From: Nostoc linckia FACHB-104 | Lineage (GTDB): Bacteria; Cyanobacteriota; Cyanobacteriia; Cyanobacteriales; Nostocaceae | DNA: 64,000 bases | NCBI RefSeq assembly: GCF_014696615.1 | Contig: NZ_JACJQJ010000009.1 | Location: forward strand, 62,001 to 126,000 | Direction: 5' to 3' | Shown: piece after piece, positions 19,376 to 27,004 of the stretch | Layout of the letters: the number at the start of each line of letters is the position of its first letter | Numbering within the stretch: position 1 is the first letter of the stretch | Program-made: the position numbers and the translations under genes | The notes under the pieces: generated by a model | The model's database searches: none | Told to the model about the DNA's origin: nothing | Seen by the model: only the letters and a program-made list of their open reading frames with translations

Positions 19376-19951
19376 ATGATGAAAAGGTTGCATCGGCAAC
19401 TCAAAAAATATAGCCTATTGACTCTAGTAACTATTATGCTGGCGGTGTGGAGTGCCATTCCTATACAAATAGCGATCGCATTTTATCAAGCTCCCCAACC
19501 GCAAGCGATCCTAACCTTAGGTGGTGGCCCAGAGCGAGAAGAATTTACTGCCCAATTTGCCAGACAATATCCGACTTTAGATATCTGGGTTTCCAGTGGT
19601 GCATCTGCAGAACACGCCCGTACCATCTTCTACAACGCAGATATCCCATACAGCCGCCTTCATCTCGATTACCGTGCAGTTGACACAGTTACAAATTTTA
19701 CTAGCCTAGTTTCTGACTTGAAACAAAGACATATTCAGCATATTTATCTAATTACCTCGGCTTTCCATATGCCCAGAGCAAAGACCATAGCAATTATAGT
19801 TCTGGGTAGCCAAGGCATTATCTTTACTGCTGTCTCCATCCCTTCCCAACAACCTAGAGAATCTATTACCCGTATTCTCCGAGACATTGGTCGTGCCCTC
19901 ATTTGGGTGATCTCTGGGCGTACTGGAGCTAGCCTCAATCCTAATCTGTAA
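19376..19951 (+). CDS. YdcF/ElyC/SanA-family (DUF218) envelope protein
   Basis: 191 residues. A hydrophobic segment at about 13-35 would anchor it to the membrane or serve as a signal. The DUF218 core follows: AILTLGGGPEREEFTAQFA, VSSGASAEHARTIF, DTVTNFTSL and YLITSAFHMPRA. Members act in the cell envelope (ElyC, SanA) but the reaction is poorly known. It lies 12 bp before the WcaF-type gene, which ties it to polysaccharide synthesis here. Confidence 0.85.
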   Translation: MMKRLHRQLKKYSLLTLVTIMLAVWSAIPIQIAIAFYQAPQPQAILTLGGGPEREEFTAQFARQYPTLDIWVSSGASAEHARTIFYNADIPYSRLHLDYRAVDTVTNFTSLVSDLKQRHIQHIYLITSAFHMPRAKTIAIIVLGSQGIIFTAVSIPSQQPRESITRILRDIGRALIWVISGRTGASLNPNL

Positions 19952-19963
19952 TTAACTAAATTT

Positions 19964-20614
19964 ATGATGCATTTAGATAACTATAGCTTGGGCAGTTACA
20001 CCCCAGGCGCACCCTACTGGAAACAAATATTGTGGCACTTCCTCGGTTCGCCTATAGTTGAGAGTAATTGGTTGCCATTTTCAACTCTCAAGGTTTGGGT
20101 ACTTCGTGGGTTTGGGGCTAGTATTGGTAAAAAAGTCCGTATTAAACCAGGAGTTCGGGTAAAGTTTCCTTGGCGTTTAACTGTTGGTGATTTTGTTTGG
20201 ATTGGAGAAGATACTTGGATTGATAACCTTGCACCTGTAGTCATTGAAAATCATGTATGTTTATCGCAAGGTGTTTATCTCTGCACTGGTAATCATGATT
20301 GGTACCATCCAGATTTCAAATTAATTCCTGAACAAATCTATATTCAAGAGAGTAGTTGGATTGCAGCTAAGTCGGTAATAGGCCCGGGAGTGACAGTAGG
20401 AAAGGGCGCAGTCCTAGCATTAGGAGGAGTGACAGGACGCTCTTTAGAACCAATGACAATTTATGCAGGTAACCCAGCGCAACCTATTAAGAGCAGAGTT
20501 CAAGAAAAAGTAGAAGATGTACTTCAGATCTCCCCAGCAGATGAATTCATTCATACCCGTCACATTCTTGATGAGAATTTGGCTGGGGATTGGGGGTTGA
20601 AAACTGGGGAATAG
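19964..20614 (+). CDS. wcaF: WcaF-type hexapeptide acetyltransferase
   Basis: 216 residues. The N-terminal region (NYSLGSYTPGAPYWKQILWH) is the one seen in colanic-acid WcaF proteins, followed by left-handed beta-helix repeats from about 55 on. CTGNHDWYHPDF contains the catalytic His of the family, and IYAGNPAQPIKSRV closes the helix. It would O-acetylate a sugar in the polysaccharide using acetyl-CoA. It is the last gene of the cluster on this strand; a 450-bp gap follows. The symbol reflects family resemblance to enterobacterial WcaF, not proven function. Confidence 0.85.
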   Translation: MMHLDNYSLGSYTPGAPYWKQILWHFLGSPIVESNWLPFSTLKVWVLRGFGASIGKKVRIKPGVRVKFPWRLTVGDFVWIGEDTWIDNLAPVVIENHVCLSQGVYLCTGNHDWYHPDFKLIPEQIYIQESSWIAAKSVIGPGVTVGKGAVLALGGVTGRSLEPMTIYAGNPAQPIKSRVQEKVEDVLQISPADEFIHTRHILDENLAGDWGLKTGE

Positions 20615-20641
20615 GGATTGGGCAGCAGGATCATCATTTTA

Positions 20642-20700
20642 GGACGGGCACTGCCAAATATTGCTTAAATTGCCTAATTATGGCATTCAAGATGCCCGCC
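20642..20700. repeat. Palindromic dispersed repeat (GGACGGGCA...TGCCCGCC)
   Basis: GGACGGGCA at 20642-20650 pairs with TGCCCGCC at 20693-20700, and TGCCA at 20652 pairs with TGGCA at 20681. This is the layout of a cyanobacterial intergenic palindrome. The rest of the 20615-21064 gap contains one HIP1 site near 20862 and AT-rich DNA, and I see no gene in it. Confidence 0.6.
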
Positions 20701-21064
20701 CCACAATATTTATCAATATTTTTAGATATGCAAATTAGATTGAGTTGAGCTTAGTAGCTATAGTCTACTCAATCGAACTAATCTGCTATTTTAAGCAACT
20801 TAAGTGAACTTATGCTGGTAACCCAGACCTTCATTTTTGCTCAGACTGATATGATAGTGCGATCGCTAAACAATACAATAAATTTTGCAATTTAACTATT
20901 CTTATATAAACTTAATTATTGCGTTAACAATTTAATTAACTAAACTCAACAACTGTTATCTTTTCTGTCACAAGTCGCTATTAGTTTGTAAAGGATAATT
21001 GATAACTGTTGTCAAAGTTATGCATAGAGAGAGAAACTAAGAATACAACACAGCAATTATTCTT

Positions 21065-21556
21065 ATGCATACTCTTTCTAACTCCCACTTCAAGCAGTCG
21101 TTTTGGCGGCCTGCTGTCTTACTCACTCTAGGTTTTTGGCTAAGTGCTAGCCTCCTTTTAGATTGGGTAATTATGCCTAGCCTTTATATTTCTGGCATGA
21201 TGACCCAAGCAAGTTTTTCTACAGTTGGCTATGCGATTTTTTGGAATTTTAATCGCGTAGAATTATTGTCGGCTGCTGTAGTATTAACTGGCGTACTCGC
21301 TTTGAGCAAAACCCAAGTTAACTGGCGGCGTAATGGTCTTGTTTTGTCTGTGATTTTGCTAGCGATCGCTTTGCTAGATACCTATTTTTTAACTCCACAG
21401 ATGAGTGCGATCGCAATTCATCTCAATGCCTTTGATGCTGAAACTACTATTCCCACATCAATGAATTTGCTTCACGGCAGTTATTGGGTATTGGAATTAG
21501 TGAAGTTAATCGCAGGCGGTGCGCTATTAAACTGTTGCTGGAAACAAGAAGCTTAG
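21065..21556 (+). CDS. Four-helix membrane protein, DUF4149-like
   Basis: 163 residues with four predicted membrane helices: about 16-37, 50-75, 88-108 and 135-158. The segment LLDWVIMPSLYISGMM and the overall layout resemble the DUF4149/TMEM205-like proteins of cyanobacteria, but I cannot confirm this by motif alone. No function is known. It is a single gene on its strand, with a 450-bp gap before it. Confidence 0.6.
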   Translation: MHTLSNSHFKQSFWRPAVLLTLGFWLSASLLLDWVIMPSLYISGMMTQASFSTVGYAIFWNFNRVELLSAAVVLTGVLALSKTQVNWRRNGLVLSVILLAIALLDTYFLTPQMSAIAIHLNAFDAETTIPTSMNLLHGSYWVLELVKLIAGGALLNCCWKQEA

Positions 21557-21560
21557 AGAG

Positions 21561-21590
21561 GCCAGGGGGCAGGGGGCAGGGAGCAGGGGG
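21561..21590. repeat. GGCAGGGAGCAGGGGG-type tandem repeat
   Basis: A short run of GGGGGCA/GGGAGCA heptamers directly after the stop codon. It is one of many copies in this window; the complementary form CTCCCTGCTCCCTGC occurs near 50140, 51050, 54840, 55790 and 63320. Confidence 0.7.
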
Positions 21591-21828
21591 AAAAATTTTA
21601 GAATTACTCTGTCTGCATTCATCCTCTTAATCGCCTACATTAATATTGATTTCCAGATGTCAAGCACGAGAATTAATGCGTACTTTCTTGGAAAAGTTCT
21701 GATGGCTGCGATCAGCAGCCATTTGTGTAGTTGCACTTTGATGGAAAATTACGCAAGGTGGTATTAGTTCTTAGCTATTTGTCATTACTATAAACAAAGG
21801 ACAAATGACTAAGGACAAGTGACCAATA

Positions 21829-23082
21829 ATGATCAAAATCCTTCATCTTTCCGATATCCACATGGGGAGTGGTTTCTCCCACGGACGCATTAATCCAGCG
21901 ACAGGATTAAATACACGGCTGGAGGATTTTGTCAATACATTATCTATCTGTATTGACCGTGCATTAACAGATAATGTAGATTTAGTGATTTTTGGCGGTG
22001 ATGCTTTTCCTGATGCTACGCCACCGCCTTATGTGCAAGAAGCTTTTGCTAGCCAATTCCGCCGTTTGGTGGATGGTAATATTCCGACAGTGCTGTTGGT
22101 GGGAAACCATGACCAACATTCCCAAGGGCTGGGCGGAGCGAGTTTGTGTATTTACCGCACCTTGGGAGTGCGTGGGTTTATGGTGGGAGATACAGTCACA
22201 ACTCATCGCATCGAAACTCGCAGTGGTAAAGTTCAAGTTATTACTCTCCCTTGGCTGACGCGTTCGACGTTGATGACTCGCCAAGAGACAGAAAGTTTAT
22301 CACTTGCAGAAGTTAATCAGCTGTTAACTGAACGTCTGCAACTAGTTTTAGAATCAGAAATTCGCCGCCTTGAGCCTGAAGTTCCCACTGTGCTTTTAGC
22401 ACATTTAATGGCTGATAATGCTTCTTTGGGAGCCGAACGCTTTCTAGCGGTAGGTAAAGGCTTTACTTTACCGCTATCTTTATTGACACGTCCCTGTTTT
22501 GATTATGTAGCTTTGGGACATGTCCACCGTCACCAAAATTTAAATAAATCTAATGACCCGCCAGTGATCTATCCAGGAAGCATTGAGCGGGTAGATTTTA
22601 GTGAAGAAAAAGAAGATAAAGGTTATGTTCTCATTGAACTGGAGAAAGGTCAGGCTAATTGGGAATTTTGTCCCTTACCTGTGAGGACTTTCCGCACAAT
22701 TGAAGTGGATGTCTCGAAAGCAGACGATCCACAAGCTGCTATCTTAAAAGCGATCGCCAAACATAATATCCAAGATGCTGTAATCCGCTTAGTCTATAAA
22801 CTGCGTTCCGAACAGCTAGATTTAATTGATAACTCCTCGCTCCATGATGCGTTAAGTTCTGCTCACACCTACACAATTCATCCAGAATTGCTCAGTCAGT
22901 TAGCTAGACCCCGCATCCCCGAACTCACTGCAAGCAGTAGCATCGATCCAATGGAAGCATTAAAAACTTACTTGAGTAATCGCGAAGACCTCAAAGACAT
23001 AGCAAGCTCAATGGTAGAAGCTGCACAGAGGTTACTGGCAGATGATGTGGAAGTCTGGCTAGAAGGGGCTGGGAGGGATTAG
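21829..23082 (+). CDS. SbcD/Mre11-type DNA repair exonuclease
   Basis: 417 residues. All metallophosphoesterase motifs are present in order: ILHLSDIHMG (Asp 9, His 11), VIFGGDAFPD, VLLVGNHDQHS, VLLAHLMAD and VALGHVHRHQ. VIYPGSIERVDFSEE just after them is diagnostic for SbcD. SbcD works with the SMC-like ATPase SbcC as a Mn-dependent nuclease that opens hairpins and blocked DNA ends. SbcC is not adjacent here, as is often so in cyanobacteria. The capping domain at about 290-415 is present. Confidence 0.9.
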   Translation: MIKILHLSDIHMGSGFSHGRINPATGLNTRLEDFVNTLSICIDRALTDNVDLVIFGGDAFPDATPPPYVQEAFASQFRRLVDGNIPTVLLVGNHDQHSQGLGGASLCIYRTLGVRGFMVGDTVTTHRIETRSGKVQVITLPWLTRSTLMTRQETESLSLAEVNQLLTERLQLVLESEIRRLEPEVPTVLLAHLMADNASLGAERFLAVGKGFTLPLSLLTRPCFDYVALGHVHRHQNLNKSNDPPVIYPGSIERVDFSEEKEDKGYVLIELEKGQANWEFCPLPVRTFRTIEVDVSKADDPQAAILKAIAKHNIQDAVIRLVYKLRSEQLDLIDNSSLHDALSSAHTYTIHPELLSQLARPRIPELTASSSIDPMEALKTYLSNREDLKDIASSMVEAAQRLLADDVEVWLEGAGRD

Positions 23083-23090
23083 GGGCTGGG

Positions 23091-23163
23091 AATTTTAGAT
23101 TTTAGATTTTGGATTTTAGATTTAAATTTTAATCCAAAATCGCAAATCCAAAATCCAAAATTG
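23091..23163. repeat. Inverted ATTTTGGATTTTAGATTT repeat
   Basis: Tandem TTTTAGATTTTGGA units at 23091-23125 face their complements (ATCCAAAATCGCAAATCC...) at 23130-23163, which would form a long AT-rich hairpin after the sbcD-type gene. This repeat family is common between Nostoc genes. It may also help terminate transcription. Confidence 0.6.
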
Positions 23164-23260
23164 AATTGCTCTATGCCCATTATCATCCTTTAGATACTCA
23201 CCAATTGGCAGCAGAACTTAGTTAAATTTAAGAAGCGCCAAGACTTGAGCAATAGGGTTA

Positions 23261-24217
23261 ATGACTACAATCGAGTTCCAAAATTTACCGAATCTAGAGG
23301 ATTTACACAAAGCTTCTCAGCCAGAGTTGGGGCTAGTTTGCATTACTGTTGGTCAGCAAGTGCGCTTTCGGACAATAACGCGCACTCGCTATTTAAAGCT
23401 TGATTTAGAACAAAGAGAAAGCGTTTTGCGAGAATTATATTTCCATAACTTGCAACGTTTAAATGATGCGTTATCTTTTTGTCAGGAAAACCAGCTTCGG
23501 CTATATCGGATGTCCTCGGCTTTGTTTCCCCTCAGTGATATGGAAGATGAGATTGGGGCAAATATTTTAGAGGAAATGAGCCCTGATTTAGGGAAAATTG
23601 GTCAGCGATCGCAGTCTTTAGGTATCAGAATGGTACTCCATCCCGATCAATTTGTGGTGCTGAGTTCTGATTCACCTGAAGTATTAAAAACAAGTATCAA
23701 AATTTTAGAACGACACGCCCGCACGTTAGACTTGTTGGGTCTACCGCGATCGCCTTGGTCGTTGATGAATATTCATGGCGGTAAATCTCAACGTGCCTCA
23801 CAACTAGTAAAAGTAATAGCGGATTTACCGGAAGCGATTAAAAGCCGCTTGACTTTTGAAAATGACGAATACGCCTATAGTGCCAGTGAAATTTTAGCAG
23901 TTTGTCAGCAAGCTGGTGTGCCGATGGTGTTTGATGCCCATCACCATATTTGCCACGAAAATTTAGACAGCTACGATGATGCGAGTGTAGCTGAGATGTT
24001 TTACGCCGCACAGGAAACTTGGAAACATCCAGATTGGCAATTAGTGCATATTTCTAATGGTGAGACGGCTTTCCGCGATCGCAAACACAGTGATATGATT
24101 ACCGCCATGCCGAGCGTTTATTATCAAGCACCTTGGATTGAAGTCGAAGCCAAACGCAAAGAAGAAGCGATCGCACATTTGCGTTCGTGGTGGCTCATAG
24201 AGAATAATCACAAATAA
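23261..24217 (+). CDS. uvsE: UV DNA damage endonuclease UvsE
   Basis: 318 residues, the usual length. UvsE nicks DNA immediately 5' of pyrimidine dimers and other lesions. The TIM-barrel motifs are clear: LGLVCITV near the N-terminus, NLQRLNDALSFCQENQLRLY, YRMSSALFPL, GIRMVLHPDQFVVL, SLMNIHGGKSQR, LTFENDEYAYS and VFDAHHHICHE, which supply the metal-binding Glu, His and Asp residues. It follows the SbcD-type gene by 178 bp on the same strand, so two DNA-repair genes lie side by side, though the palindrome between them suggests separate transcripts. Confidence 0.93.
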   Translation: MTTIEFQNLPNLEDLHKASQPELGLVCITVGQQVRFRTITRTRYLKLDLEQRESVLRELYFHNLQRLNDALSFCQENQLRLYRMSSALFPLSDMEDEIGANILEEMSPDLGKIGQRSQSLGIRMVLHPDQFVVLSSDSPEVLKTSIKILERHARTLDLLGLPRSPWSLMNIHGGKSQRASQLVKVIADLPEAIKSRLTFENDEYAYSASEILAVCQQAGVPMVFDAHHHICHENLDSYDDASVAEMFYAAQETWKHPDWQLVHISNGETAFRDRKHSDMITAMPSVYYQAPWIEVEAKRKEEAIAHLRSWWLIENNHK

Positions 24218-24264
24218 GTAGTTTGTTGTGATGGGCATTTTCTGAAAGTGGAGAACCTCAGAAT

Positions 24265-24345
24265 TTGTTGTGGTGAAGGACAAAAGGCAAAGGGCAAAGG
24301 ATGAATTAACACCTTTCACCTTTTCCCCTTACCCTTTCCCCAACT
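24265..24345. repeat. Purine-rich/pyrimidine-rich inverted repeat
   Basis: GGACAAAAGGCAAAGGGCAA on the left faces TTTCACCTTTTCCCCTTACC on the right, separated by about 20 bases. A hairpin after uvsE is possible. Otherwise the space up to 24405 shows nothing. Confidence 0.45.
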
Positions 24346-24405
24346 ATTTAGAAGCACCTCTACCAGTAAGTGCCCTGACTTTGGCGCGAGATATAAATTT
24401 AAAAT

Positions 24406-26004
24406 ATGGCGATCGCAATCGATTTTGGTACTAGTAACACAGTCATTGCTCGTTGGAACCCTGTTACCCAACAGCCAGAAACCCTCAATCTCCCTGGTTT
24501 ATCAATTCAACAAAGTCTGAATCCGCCACTGATTCCCAGTTTGGTTTATGTTGAAGACGCAACACAAGGTAAAGTTTTAGTAGGGCAACAAGTGCGCGAT
24601 CGCGGTTTCGATCTCAAGGGCGAGGCGCGATTTTTCCGCAGCTTCAAGCGGGGAATTGGTGCCGATATTCAAGGTTACTTACCCGAACTAGATGGACAAA
24701 TTGTTACCTTCGAGAAAGTAGGTAACTGGTTCCTAAGCCAAGTGATTGCACAATTAGCAACCCTAGAAGGTGGCTTAGATTCTCTGGTGTTAACTGTACC
24801 TGTAGACAGTTTTGAAACTTATCGCCACTGGTTAGGACAAGTTTGTCAAGCGCTTCCTGTGGAACAAGTGCGGATGTTGGATGAACCGACAGCCGCAGCT
24901 TTGGGTTATGGCTTGGCGAATCAAGAAATTCTCTTGGTGATTGACTTTGGCGGCGGAACTTTGGATTTATCTCTGGTGCGCTTGGATCAAAGAGTACAAG
25001 TAAATACTAAACCTGTGGGTTTTCTGCTGAAGTGGGGGAATAAATCCTTAGCAGAAGACTCCAAGCAGAAAGTTAAAACCGCGCGCGTGTTGGCGAAAGC
25101 TGGACAAAATTTAGGCGGTACTGATATTGATACTTGGATAGTCGATTATTTTGCCAAAACTCAAGGATTAGCGGTAAGTCCTTTGACGACGAGACTTGCA
25201 GAACGAGTCAAAATTCAACTTTCTACGCAGAACCAAGGGAGTGAAGTTTATTTTGACGATGAATCATTTGAAAGCTATGAATTAGAACTCAACCGTGAAA
25301 CTTTAGAGAATATCCTCAAAGAACACGCATTTTTTGAGCGGCTGGATGATTCCATGACGAGTTTGTTACAGCAAGCGCGACGACAGGGGATAGAACTTGC
25401 AGATATTAATGCTGTATTGTTAGTTGGTGGTACAGTACAACTACCAGCAGTGCAGACATGGGTAAAACAGTATTTTGACTCAGAAAAAATTCGTTGCGAA
25501 CGTCCCTTTGAAGCGATCGCCCAAGGCGCATTACAAATTACTCAAGGGATAGAAATCAAAGATTTTCTCTACCATAGTTACGGTGTGCGCTATTGGGATC
25601 GGCGTAATCAACGCCACAGTTGGCATCCGATTATTCGGGCTGGACAAGCTTACCCCATGAATCAGCCAGTAGAATTAGTCTTAGGGGCATCCTTAGAAAA
25701 TCAGCCCAGTATTGAGTTAATTATGGGCGAATTGGGCGCAGAGTCAGGCGGAACCGAAGTTTATTTCGATGGCGATCGCTTAATTACCCGTCGTTTAGAT
25801 AATGGCGCAACCACCGTCAAACCCCTCAACGATAAAGAAGGGGCCAGAACCATCGCCCAACTCACACCCCCAGGATTTCCCGGAAGCGATCGCATCAAAA
25901 TTCAATTTCAAGTTGACGATCAGCGCTTTTTACGGATCACAGTTGAGGATTTATTAACTAATGACACGGTACTAGAAAATCAACTGGTGGCACAGTTAAG
26001 TTAG
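24406..26004 (+). CDS. Hsp70-family protein (DnaK-like, short form)
   Basis: 532 residues, about 100 shorter than DnaK. The actin-like ATPase domain is complete: AIDFGTSNTVIARW (phosphate-1), LDEPTAAALGYGL (connect-1), VIDFGGGTLDLSLV near 178-191 (phosphate-2) and VLLVGGTVQLPAVQ (adenosine motif). After about residue 385 only a beta-sandwich-sized region remains, with no helical lid or C-terminal tail. Cyanobacteria carry several such short Hsp70s of unknown client range. No DnaJ or GrpE gene is adjacent. Confidence 0.88.
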   Translation: MAIAIDFGTSNTVIARWNPVTQQPETLNLPGLSIQQSLNPPLIPSLVYVEDATQGKVLVGQQVRDRGFDLKGEARFFRSFKRGIGADIQGYLPELDGQIVTFEKVGNWFLSQVIAQLATLEGGLDSLVLTVPVDSFETYRHWLGQVCQALPVEQVRMLDEPTAAALGYGLANQEILLVIDFGGGTLDLSLVRLDQRVQVNTKPVGFLLKWGNKSLAEDSKQKVKTARVLAKAGQNLGGTDIDTWIVDYFAKTQGLAVSPLTTRLAERVKIQLSTQNQGSEVYFDDESFESYELELNRETLENILKEHAFFERLDDSMTSLLQQARRQGIELADINAVLLVGGTVQLPAVQTWVKQYFDSEKIRCERPFEAIAQGALQITQGIEIKDFLYHSYGVRYWDRRNQRHSWHPIIRAGQAYPMNQPVELVLGASLENQPSIELIMGELGAESGGTEVYFDGDRLITRRLDNGATTVKPLNDKEGARTIAQLTPPGFPGSDRIKIQFQVDDQRFLRITVEDLLTNDTVLENQLVAQLS

Positions 26005-26025
26005 ATATAGGATTTTTGTTTGGTT

Positions 26026-26235
26026 TTAGAAAGATACTGAGTGCGTTGTCGCACCGCGCAACGCACCTTCAAGTTCAACAATTCCAGATGCCGTATCTTC
26101 AGCAAGAATACACCCTATCTCTACTAAACTTTGCACTTCAGTATGATAGAAAATGCTATCAGGAGACGTAGTATTATTTGAGATTGTTGGAATGATTTTT
26201 TGGTTATTGTAGAATCCAAAATCTAAAATGGTAAT
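26026..26235 (-). pseudogene. Possible gene remnant
   Basis: On the - strand a frame of about 69 codons stays open from 26235 to a stop at 26026-26028 and reads like protein (for example YHTEVQSLVEIGCILAEDTA), but it has no ATG, GTG or TTG at a sensible place. Its start lies in an ATTTTGGATT-like repeat and its end in a GGTGCGTTGCGC-type repeat. I take it as a possible decayed or interrupted gene; it could also be chance. Confidence 0.2.
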
Positions 26236-26240
26236 CGCTC

Positions 26241-26969
26241 ATGTCCCGTTCTGCCCCCTATCAACCTTTGTTATTAAAGATACTTCATGGTATCAGTGGA
26301 ATTTTAGCGATCGCCGCCATGATTACAGGCTTTTTAGTTTACAACAGCTTCGATGGCAGATTTGGGAAAATACTCATTCCTCGGATTGACGCAATTATCG
26401 ATATTCACGGCACATTTGCAGTTTCTTTCTTTGTCGTTTTTCCGGTGTTTGCCCTCTATAGTTTTCATGCTGGTAAAAAACGGCTATTACAAAAAGATTC
26501 ATTACCAAACTTAGCTCAGGTTGGGAAACCAATTTGGTGGGTAAGTTTGCAAAGAATTGCCAATACCCTCATGCTAATTGCTGCGCTTTTAGCTGTATTA
26601 TCTGGCAGAATGATGCAAGAAGAATGGTTACCAACAGGAGAGTTAAATCATAGTTGGTACTACCTACATCTAATTGCTTGGGTGATTCTAGTTTGTTGTT
26701 TAGCGCTTCACCTTTTGATGTCTGCCAAAGTTGGTGGTGCGCCGTTGTTACTTTCCATATTTTCGGCTCAGATACGTCCAGAAGATAATCCAAAACAATG
26801 GTCTACAAGGTTGCGTAATTGGTTGAGTAATTTATCTAATAATTTGGGAGGAATTAATCATTTAATACAGAATAATTTACCTCTAGCAATTATTGAGATA
26901 ATTGTCCTAGTGGGAATTTTGGCAGCACTGATTTTACCTCTAATTTTTTCTGTAGGAGAGTCAACTTAA
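26241..26969 (+). CDS. Cytochrome b561/b6-like membrane protein
   Basis: 242 residues with four or five membrane helices. Histidines sit at likely haem-ligand positions: LLKILHGISG in helix 1, IDIHGTFAVS in helix 2, SWYYLHLIAW and CCLALHLLMSAKVGG in later helices. This is the layout of di-haem b-type cytochromes that pass electrons across the membrane. A final helix lies at about 215-237. The WD40 gene follows 35 bp downstream and is probably co-transcribed. The electron partner is unknown. Confidence 0.75.
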   Translation: MSRSAPYQPLLLKILHGISGILAIAAMITGFLVYNSFDGRFGKILIPRIDAIIDIHGTFAVSFFVVFPVFALYSFHAGKKRLLQKDSLPNLAQVGKPIWWVSLQRIANTLMLIAALLAVLSGRMMQEEWLPTGELNHSWYYLHLIAWVILVCCLALHLLMSAKVGGAPLLLSIFSAQIRPEDNPKQWSTRLRNWLSNLSNNLGGINHLIQNNLPLAIIEIIVLVGILAALILPLIFSVGEST

Positions 26970-27004
26970 TTCGGCATTAATTAATGAGAAATCACACATG
27001 AAAA

